Assembly: GCA_943736015.1 (NCBI GenBank)
Contig: OX031065.1
Span: forward strand, 18,490,427 to 18,554,426
Source of the DNA: Tridacna crocea
Taxonomy: Eukaryota; Mollusca; Bivalvia; Cardiida; Cardiidae
Direction: 5' to 3'
DNA length: 64,000 bases
In this document: in pieces, positions 55,923 through 64,000 of the stretch
How positions within the stretch are numbered: position 1 is the stretch's first letter
How the letters are laid out: every line of letters begins with the position of its first letter
Made by a program: the position numbers and the translations under genes
The notes under the pieces: model-generated
Database searches by the model: none
What the model saw: the letters and a program-made list of their open reading frames with translations, nothing else
What the model was told of the DNA's origin: nothing

Positions 55923-56150
55923 ATAACTCTTTACCCCATGATCCCGAGTTTTAACGACTATGAGAAAGAAAGCCTTTGAAAACATTGTGGGAAAGGGAGA
56001 AAATGCTGGTAACAAGCATTTTCTTCTTTTCCCACAATGTTTTCTAACCTTTTCAATTCAAATTTCAATATTTGATTCCCAATTATTTTGTCATTTGGAA
56101 ATGTTTTAAATTTGGACTAGTCTAAAATTTTGTTGTTTGGTAAAGGGTTG
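55923..56150 (+). mobile_element. Palindromic TTAA family copy in presumed TAF6 intron
   Basis: CTCTTTACCCCATGATCCCG to TTTGGTAAAGGGTTGA. The core is almost perfect (AAAATGCTGGTAACAAGCAT), with CATTGTGGGAAAGGGAG opposite CTTTTCCCACAATG. It lies ~370 bp past the TAF6 exon. A second, worn piece follows at 56,200-56,300. Confidence 0.88.
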
Positions 56151-56879
56151 ACTCTTGGTTAGATGGCAATAATTCTTTACTAGATGACATAGTCTTGTTT
56201 TGAAAGGGTTGAAAACATTGTGGGAAAAGACAAAATCATGTAAAGTAGAATTTTTTAATTTTTTTTTTTAAAGGTTTTCCAAACCCTTCTTTCACAGGGA
56301 TATGAATACAGCCATTTGTTTGTTTACTTCCTTAAAACCCGGTCTCTAGCAGTTGTTTGCGGGGCTCGACAGCATTTGTCGGATTTTTTCTCTTCAAATT
56401 AAATTTTGTTATGCTCTCATGGTGTTTAAGTATCATATAGCATTGTCTATGTTCTACTCGCTTATTATCAACATTCTTTCCCTCTTTGAGAAATCCGAAA
56501 TGGCTCAAACACTGACCTTACCTACTTCATGATACCAAAATTAGCAGCCGACAGAGACAACATAAACATGTATAAAGATGTGCTCGATTAGCAGGTACGA
56601 AAAATTCATGCAAAGTCTATCATGGACAATAAATAACATTTCCTATCATTTCCCGATTGTTCCAGCTTTTATCATGTAAATATGAAAATTAGAATCTAAT
56701 TCTATATTTAAGGTAAGAGTTAACACACCTGAAAAAGATACGAGATATGAATGCATACAGATTAGATGAAAAAGATACGAGAAATTATTTATTGTCTTCT
56801 CGAACATATGGAATCAATTCTTAATTTCCAAATGACATATAAGTGAAATCTGGCATGCCTTATAATTATCACGAAAGTA

Positions 56880-57475
56880 GTCTTGAATCAATCCCCCTTG
56901 GTGAGATCTATCCAGCCATGAAATTTTATAACCCTAGCTAGTATAGTTTTGGAGATTCACTCCGGACAAAATTCAAGTATAAAAAAAAAACAAAGGGCAA
57001 TAACTGAAAAATTAAGCAAGCAAGAGTTATGATTCCTGTGCAATGCACTCCCCCTCAATGAGATCTGTCCACCCATGAAATTTCATAACCCTAGCTAGTA
57101 TAGTTTTGGAGATATGCTCCGTACAAAATTCAAGTGTGAAAAAGAAATTTGTCCAGAATCATCAAAGGGCCATAACTCCATGAAACCTAAATAATCCATA
57201 ACCAAAATAGGATGATGAGAAAAAGAGCGGACAAGAAATTTCATGAAAGGGCCATAACTCAGTAAAAAAAACCAATGAACCATAACCAACATTTCATATG
57301 CACATCTCTGCTTGATACTGAGTTTACCTGTGAAGTTTGAATAAAATTCGTCCAGTAGTTTATGAGAAAAAGAGCGGACAAAAAGCTACCGACCGACCGA
57401 CCGACCGACCGACCGACGGACTGACCGACAAGCTGACTCCTATATACCCCCCAAACAGAGTTTTGGGAGGTATAA
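56880..57475 (-). repeat. (GTCGGTC)n dispersed repeat, minus orientation
   Basis: Read on the minus strand it opens CTTTTTATACCTCCCAAAAC, then TGTCGGTCAGTCCGTCGGTC repeats, then units containing 'TTATGGCCCTTT' and AAACTATACTAGCTAGGGTT. It is a relative of the 51-kb repeat. The left limit is uncertain. Confidence 0.7.
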
Positions 57476-57957
57476 AAAGGAGGTTGTAATGTAATGAGTT
57501 ACCTCCCTTTTAATGTTGCATACATCATAACATGTATTACTTGAACAAATTGATATATATATATTACCATATATTGCGCGCTTTCATTGTCCAAACTTAG
57601 CTTCGGCTAGTGTCGACTGCATGGGGAACTATGTAAACGTTTTTTAACTCTTTATGCGGCTAATAGATTCAGCTCGTCTTTAATGAATACTTAGAATACC
57701 TAAATTAAACATGATTTTGTTGGTTAAAATTGGTAATATGTAGCGGGTGACACAGATTTATGATGCACTTTCTGAGGTCTGATCTTGATCTATGTCATCA
57801 GCAAACCCTTCTTATTTAGACTATGGCACAGTAAGGGTCAAACTTAACAGAATTTGCTTTCTAATTATGCCCAATGATATATAATTATTCACTTTTTATT
57901 CATTATTTGCATGAAGGTCAGTTTCAGGTGAATTTATTCAAATAATATCAGCTATGC

Positions 57958-58212
57958 TTTGGGAAAGGGGTCTTAATGCATCTGCAAAAACTATCAACCC
58001 AGGTAAGCCTGTACAGTTCATGCAGGCGGATCTGGGCCAAAAATTTTTGCTATTGGTCAATTTTCTGTATGTCAAGGGACCAGTGTACCTTATGATACAG
58101 CCGGTTGTTAAACATACAGAGTTTTGTGGATCCCTAATTATGTGATGTATTGCATGGTATGATGCATCACAGAGATACATTAGGCGCTTTTGTCAGAGCA
58201 TGGCTCATATGT
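57958..58212. mobile_element. MITE-like element, second copy of the 22.77-kb family
   Basis: It opens TTTGGGAAAGGGGTCTTAAT and closes ATTAGGCGCTTTTGTCAGAG. It shares TTTTTGCTATTGGTCAATTT, TCTGTATG and GGACCAG...TACCTTAT with 22,770-22,977. Confidence 0.7.
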
Positions 58213-58233
58213 GAATAACATTGTGCAATCTTT

Positions 58234-58437
58234 AACCCTTTAACCCATTGCAGATATGTAATGAGCCTGAGAGAGAAACCTTCAAAAAACATTGCGAGAA
58301 AAATAGAAAATGGTGGTTCTCTTTTGTTTTCTAACTTACCAGAGAAAAACTGCACTATCTGAACCTCATTGAAACTGTTGGCTACTATGCTTTGAATTTG
58401 GAAAAGGCTACAATTTTGTTGTCTGTTAAAAGGATAA
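58234..58437 (+). mobile_element. Palindromic TTAA family copy, worn
   Basis: TTAACCCTTTAACCCATTGC start and a right end TTGTCTGTTAAAAGGAT. The core hairpin is mostly lost (AGAAAATGGTGGTTCTC). Confidence 0.68.
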
Positions 58438-58653
58438 TGCATGTCCAAGGATACTGGTCCCCCTTTATGCTCATACATTAAAAGATCAATGTATGGTCAC
58501 AAAGTATTATCTGCATAAATATTGCAGGGGTGTCATTGGATACCATCCAACTCATTGTCGCCAGCTTTAGGACAGAGTGTATATATAGTTATTTGTCATC
58601 ATGAAATTATTGTCATTGTATATATAATGCTAATGTGAATCATGTGTACTAAA

Positions 58654-58900
58654 AACAAGAGTGCCATTGTCACAATATACGCCACCACATCGAAAAACTC
58701 TGACAATATGCAATAGGTCACATAATGTGAAATATTCTGTGAAAATTTCATCCAAATCTTCCAAGAAACTGGGAGGAGTTGCAATCACAAGAAATGGACA
58801 TGTGTATGGATGGGACGAAGGGACGGATGGATGGATGGATGGACGCACAGATTGAGAAGATAGTGCCAATATACTTCGAGCCCAACTGCGTATAAAAATG
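58654..58900 (+). repeat. 'ACAAGAGTGCCATTGTCACA' dispersed repeat, short
   Basis: It opens ACAAGAGTGCCATTGTCACA, contains (GGAT)n at about 58,822-58,842, and ends near CGAGCCCAACTGCGTATAAA. It has the same general plan as the longer ACAAGAGGG repeats but a single unit. Confidence 0.7.
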
Positions 58901-61207
58901 TATTTGTATGCTAATAATACTTTAATGCACATAATGTATAGTAAAACTATGTATTGATTGATTGAATGGTGTCTCATGTTGCTTTCAACATTATTTTAGT
59001 CATATCATGGCAACAGCTCACAAAATTATTCATATTTTCCTGGTTTTCACCAGTACTAGGCCAGGGGCTCTGAAGTGGTAAAACTATGTAAAAAAAAACT
59101 ACTGTCAGTGAAACTATTAAAAGAACTATAAAAAGAAAAAGCATGACAATCTGAGGCCTCAGGATGATGAAAAACATCCTATCATCGTAATGTTTAGACA
59201 ATCCATACAGTGATATACAGGAAATAAACTCAATTGCATTGTTGGAAAGTAAATGTACTGTTATTTGTAAACTGTTAACTGTTTGTAAAGGAAAGCACCT
59301 AGAAGGTTTAGAAAGAATAAAGTGTTTAAAAGTGCTCTCTTATTTGCAATCTTTCATTTGCTTATGAGGGAAAGCAGCTAGTGGGTTTAGAAACAGTACA
59401 GTGTCTACAAATTATTCTTATTAGCAATATGTAATGTGTTTATTAAGGGATGCAGCTAGCACATTTAGAAAGAAACAAGTGCTAAAAAGTACAAGGTGGC
59501 AGACTGGAGAAAACATCGGCTGCAATCAAATAAACATCACTGGAACAAGAAAATTAATTTCTAATAGAATTCTGCCTTCACTCTGCATATCATGTCGAAT
59601 CATTAATGAGAGATGTTTTCGTTGTTGGAAAAGGGGTTCAAAAGATATTGTAGTACATGTTGGCTTTAAATACAAACTTTGGCTCGTGATACTCTGTTTT
59701 GAATGTTGTCACATCAAGGTAAACATGTATGAATTATCTTATAAAAAAAGGCATAAATGATATGGAGTGCACAGGCAGACAGACAGACAAATGTAAGCTG
59801 CATCTCAATTGGATTTTAAAAGCCATCATGAAAAATGCTGGTTTTGGCATTTACTATTATGTAAATATATGTAAGTGACAAACCCTTACAATTTGGACAG
59901 GTCTAAAATTTCATCATTTTGTAAAGGGTTCAACACTGACTTGATAGTGTTATGTACATACCCAGTTATTCCTAGCTTTGTACATGTGTGTATCTATTTT
60001 GAATGGTTTTCCCCTGTTGCTATTTTATGAACTGGAATCTCTTTTGTGGAATATTGTTCTGGAAGTTTCCAGGGGCCTTTTTACAATCTGATTACTAGAA
60101 ATTATGCAACTAATTTTAACATGAATTTTCTGGAAGTTTCTCTGCTATTATAATAGGAAAAGCTCTTTACATCTCTGCGTTCACTAGTTAATACATGATT
60201 GCCATACTAAAGTGGGGATTATTTTGTGTTTGTGTCATATAATTAGAGCTTGGATTACATTCAGTTTGGATCAGGATCAGACTAGACTAAAGTGGGGATT
60301 ATTTTGTGTGCTTGGATTACATTCAGTTAAGATCAGGATCAGACTGGCATTAAGACTGGAATAATTTGTCTTTTGTATTGAACGTCTACGGTATTGTTTT
60401 GTACTATTGTAATATAGTCACTGATTATTTGATATTATTGTTAATAAATTCTGTTAATTGTTATCGTTTGTTGCTGGCTTCTACTTTCTAGTTACGCCTG
60501 GCTCGTAACAATAGAGCTTGACTCCAAGTGAATTTTAAGTCAACATCTCACAATAAAAGCTTCTGGTGGATTTAATCAAAGTGATAGTCTTAGATTTAAT
60601 AAATTTTGGAAACATGTCAAATTAAAATAAACTGTATGAATGACACAAAATATTCCAAAAATTAATTGCTCAGACTTTTTTACCGGAATCGGTAGTTTCC
60701 TTGCACTGTTCAGTATCCAGGAAATTAAGGTGGAGTTGTAGACATTGGTACGTGAGAGTTAAGCAAAATAAACACTGGCTTTGGTTCAGGAAACATTTTC
60801 TTGTAACATACACAAGGTACTACTTTAATTCCCCTATCATTAAGTTATAGCTTGAGTCAATGTCAGCGAGTCTAATTCTGATCGGGGTTAAGGTTTTTAT
60901 GTATAAATCTTTGGGAGTGTTTAGATCCCCTTCCATATAAGTCATGTTTGAACAATTGTAGGCAAGATATCATTTTATGCAGGCTATTTACTGGTATGGG
61001 TCCAGGCAAACATGCATCATAATGTTCTTTCTTACTGGTATGGGTCCAATACCGTAATGAACTATGGTAGAAACTGCTATACCTCTTTTGGTTAAGCTTT
61101 TTTGTCAGATTGTTATATACTACATCAATGAACTTATTAATGCCTCTCAAAAAGAAAAGGCAGTATAAGTAGCTTCTATTGAGCACGCAAGCAGTACAAG
61201 AAGCTTT
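58901..61207. other. Anonymous DNA with small tandem duplications
   Basis: At 60,205-60,353 two copies of ACTAAAGTGGGGATTATTTT followed by GCTTGGATTACATTCAGTT stand ~80 bp apart. At 59,280-59,470 three related stretches (GGAAAGCACCTAGAAGGTTT, GGAAAGCAGCTAGTGGGTTT, GGATGCAGCTAGCACATTTA) stand ~75-85 bp apart. A worn TTAA-family right end lies near 59,930. No gene is seen. Confidence 0.6.
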
Positions 61208-61567
61208 TATTGACTTTCAAATTAAACACAGCTGCCCCTGAATAGATCGACAACTTTTCTAGCTTGCCTTGATCCGTCATTGGTGACAGCATAGACCCTT
61301 TATCTGTATACTATTTTCAACCTGACTTTATTGACTTTCAAATTAAACACAGCTGCCCCTGAATAGATCGACAACTTTTCTAGCTTGCCTTGATCCGTCA
61401 TTGGTGACAGCATAGACCTTTTATCTGTATACTATTTTCAACCTGACTTTATTGACTTTCAAATTAAACACAGCTGCCCCTGAATAGACCGACAACTTTT
61501 CTAGCTTGCCTTGATCCGTCATTGGTGACAGCATAGACCCTTTATCTGTATACTATTTTCAGCCTGA
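61208..61567 (+). repeat. 121-bp tandem triplication
   Basis: Three near-identical units (TTGACTTTCAAATTAAACAC at 61,210, 61,331 and 61,452) contain CTGCCCCTGAATAGATCGAC and CTTGATCCGTCATTGGTGAC. They differ by only two or three bases, so the amplification is recent. An older single relative lies at ~11,960. Confidence 0.95.
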
Positions 61568-63603
61568 AATTTACCTGGATTTCAGCTTGCACTAAAGTAG
61601 GTTGTATAAAATATCTTGACTACAGTTATTCTAACTATTGACTCATACTGGTGAGAATCTCACTCTTCCCAAAAATTCATGGACAATAAAAAAACCCAGA
61701 AAACCTGAAATACAATGCGGGTATGAATTCCTAATCAAGTTTATATTTCATGTATACTTACTAGTGCAGCAAAATCACCCATTTGTCCAGGACAACTTGT
61801 CTGAGCAATTCATGTCAAAGACATTGTTTAATTCAATGAGGTCTTTCCCATATATTTCAATGTTATTAACTTACTGATGTCATTTTAACAACCCTGAGAA
61901 AGAAGCCTTTTGAAACATTGTAGGAAAAGCAGAAAATGATGGTAATTTTGTTGATTGGTAAAGATATCAATGCTGTTACTAGAGGAATAGAATCTAATCT
62001 ACATAAGTTAACATGATAAGAATAGCCAGAAGTCTTTTATGTAGTTTGAGTTACATTACAACTATATTTCAGCTACATGTATATATTAGCCAGAATTCTT
62101 TGTGTAGTTTTAGTTATGTTACAATTATAATTATCATTTGAACTAGATACTTGTTTAAACAAAATCTTCCATCAATATGATGATAAAGGATGATTGCATG
62201 TTATGTTAGACATCTGCATGTCATCTGATTATGGTAAACATTTAAGTGAATTACTTTTTTTATGATTTGGTAAGCAGTTCGGAAGTTAAACAAAAATTAT
62301 GACACATGGATGGACAGACAGATACAAGCAAATTCAATGCAATCAACATGTCTTTCCAAAATAAATTTTTGGGAGACATAGCCATGTACACCAACTAGTC
62401 ATTTGAACAAATGCATTTGAAAACTTTTCTGTAAAACACTGGTTCATATTTTGAGTACTACTATGAGACTACTTCAGTTTAATAATGCCAACAAAGATAT
62501 AATGGCCCCTGGGAATTTTTAAGGAACTTTTTTATGATACAATATTTCATATAATCTATAGTATATACATATTTAATATAATCTATAATATTATTAATAT
62601 ACAATACAACATATATTATCTTATGCAGACACCAGCCTCTGAGTATGTGAGCCCTGAAGAGGGTCCTGACTTTGGCCATAGGTCAAATTGTGGTAATTTT
62701 CTGCATGATTCACCCGGTATTTAGACACAGTTAATTCAAACTGTGTGACAGCTTTCTTTGTGTAATGCATCACAAAGTTGCATGAAGCTCCCTCTCTCAA
62801 GAATGCTGCTTACAGTATCAATATCTATTCAGTACTTGTGTCTTTTTGTGACGTTTTATAAGCAGTACAGGTTCTGATGACATGATAAGTGTGAGTGATC
62901 TTCAGACCTGGACAAAGTTCAAGGGATATTAATCAGCATCAAATTCTGTGTTTTCGAACTTATAACTGCTGCTATGACCTCGACCTTACAGACAGGTGTG
63001 CAAACTTCTACTCTGCATGCCATCAAGCATCAAGACCGATATGTGTGGAATAGTATTAAGACGAGGCAAAGGGTTCAAAAGATATAGAGTAGAACTTTAT
63101 CTCTTGGCAGAATAGACATTCACATGCAGCTTTGACGCAGGACAACAGTATTATGCTATGTAAAAAACATCTATACATCAGACCTTATGGTCTTCAGAGA
63201 TATGCTTATTTTAAAATGGTTACTTATGTCACTTTCTGTAAAATATGTGTACTCATATGTTTCTTTTTGCAAAATATGTGTACCTGGGCTTTGATGTTAA
63301 GGGCACAATTTGAACAACTTTGGCTAGGGACCACATTATGATACAACTGTATTTAAAATGCTGTAGGCTCCATGGTTTCAGACAGGAACAAAAAATATGA
63401 ATAAATTTCTGAAACAGATTCCTACAGAACACAAAGTAAAACAGGTGACCCCTTTGCAGGCCCTCTTTGACCCAGAAGCACATTTTAAACAACTTGGATT
63501 TAAATGGAATATTTCATAAAGCTGAGACCAAATATTTGACTCATGGCTCAAAGTTCAAGGCAAGGAAAGTAAAAAGAAAATGAAATTGTAACTCTGCAAA
63601 TTA
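61568..63603. other. Anonymous DNA
   Basis: 61,740-61,810 continues the dispersed repeat that includes the triplication. 61,890-61,970 is a worn TTAA-family piece. 62,510-62,610 is AT-rich with TATAATAT palindromes. 62,960-63,070 has a GACCTCGACCTTACAGAC segment resembling a known style of bivalve repeat. No gene is seen. Confidence 0.5.
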
Positions 63604-63615
63604 ATTGACCCATGT
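63604..63615. repeat. SINE target-site duplication, left
   Basis: ATTGACCCATGT, identical to 63,925-63,936 on the other side of the SINE. Confidence 0.93.
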
Positions 63616-63924
63616 TGGTTGGTTGGTTATTTCCATTTATTTATCGCTACCAGTTGCCCATCTTAGTGACGCCCCCAGAAGACGGTTAGTTGTTACGGGG
63701 GATAGTGCAAGGATGCAGGTCGAAACTACTGAGAGCTTCGCCTGGTTCTTTAACATGCTCGCCGTATAGCACCATCACACGGGACCTCTGTTTAATGTCT
63801 CATCCGAAAGACTATTAGTAATTTTTTAGTTGGCCAGCCGGGGATTCAAACCCACAACCTGTAGTGACCCGAAACATTGTGTTCACGAGTCCTACACTCT
63901 ACCTACTGAGCTGTATTGGCTGGT
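63616..63924 (-). mobile_element. Complete tRNA-derived SINE with 12-bp target duplications
   Basis: On the minus strand it starts with a tRNA-like head: CAGCTCAGTAGGTAGAG (A box region), an arm, then GGGTTTGAATCCCCGG (B box). A ~200-bp body follows with TCTTTCGGATGAGACATTAA and CGAAGCTCTCAGTAGTTTCG, ending in an (AACC)n tail. ATTGACCCATGT flanks it exactly on both sides (63,604-63,615 and 63,925-63,936), so both ends are defined. The body is a second family, distinct from the SINEs at 40.1 and 41.8 kb. SINEs are transcribed by RNA polymerase III and borrow LINE machinery; whether the LINEs here served is unknown. Confidence 0.92.
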
Positions 63925-63936
63925 ATTGACCCATGT
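63925..63936. repeat. SINE target-site duplication, right
   Basis: ATTGACCCATGT, identical to 63,604-63,615. The exact match implies a fairly recent insertion. Confidence 0.93.
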
Positions 63937-64000
63937 GCAGGACCTGTTTTGATGATGTTATACAAGACCATGTGATGCTACATAATATCAACACACCAGG

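Noticed and set aside
59434-59760. 108-codon plus-strand frame with several Cys
   Set aside because: It runs through a local tandem duplication and has no recognisable motif or splice signals that I trust.
1-64000. Retroviral or LTR-type element
   Set aside because: Both reverse transcriptases are non-LTR in type (APE endonuclease, LINE C-terminal cluster, simple-repeat 3' tails); no LTR pair, protease, integrase or envelope was noticed.

Overview
This window reads as AT-rich nuclear DNA from an animal, most likely a marine bivalve mollusc. The evidence is one recognisable spliced exon of a conserved eukaryotic gene (TAF6), two non-LTR retrotransposons, tRNA-derived SINEs, and repeat families that begin with 'ACAAGAGGGCCA' or carry (GTCCGT)n blocks, which I associate with heterodont clams. 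The bivalve assignment is inference; 'metazoan, intron-rich, repeat-rich' is what the sequence shows. There are no operons, prokaryotic genes or CRISPR arrays, and I saw no retroviral or other capsid-bearing element.

Layout. 1-3,766: CT-rich tandem repeat with a higher-order organisation (six copies of a non-CT cassette in two alternating types). 3,767-6,190: anonymous DNA. 6,190-10,390: an old LINE, 5' truncated and frameshifted, split by a clean 899-bp TA-flanked DNA element whose removal restores the LINE frame. 10,841-13,969: cluster of short palindromic elements. 14,600-16,506: a younger LINE with one in-frame stop. 16,880-21,244: 'ACAAGAGGG' repeats and a 1.25-kb element with ~230-bp inverted ends. 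23,446-25,523 and 31,569-33,653: two inverted copies of a 2.08-kb element. 30,581-36,670 and 42,063-44,945: a direct duplication, with copy 1 interrupted by 3.37 kb. Each copy carries the same 25-codon minus-strand reading frame behind a promoter-like block. 28,613 and 48,616: facing CCGTA-rich arrays. 46,640-46,890: a pogo/Tigger CENP-B-type DNA-binding fragment. 51,088-55,219: two long repeats built of ~157-bp and ~167-bp tandem units. 55,413-55,556: the TAF6 exon. 61,208-61,567: a recent 121-bp triplication. 63,616-63,924: a complete SINE with 12-bp target duplications.

The dominant theme is a very abundant non-autonomous family (about 40 whole or partial copies) of ~215-235 bp. It is flanked by TTAA, starts CCCTTTACCA, and carries a ~65-bp near-perfect central hairpin. 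TTAA targets and CCC ends suggest mobilisation by a piggyBac-type transposase.

Host coding content is tiny: one sure exon, one unidentified exon-like block (38,169-38,336, plus strand), and the duplicated candidate first exon (minus strand). Most of the window is therefore probably intronic or intergenic DNA shaped by mobile elements. Boundaries were set by eye and most are good to about 5-30 bp.
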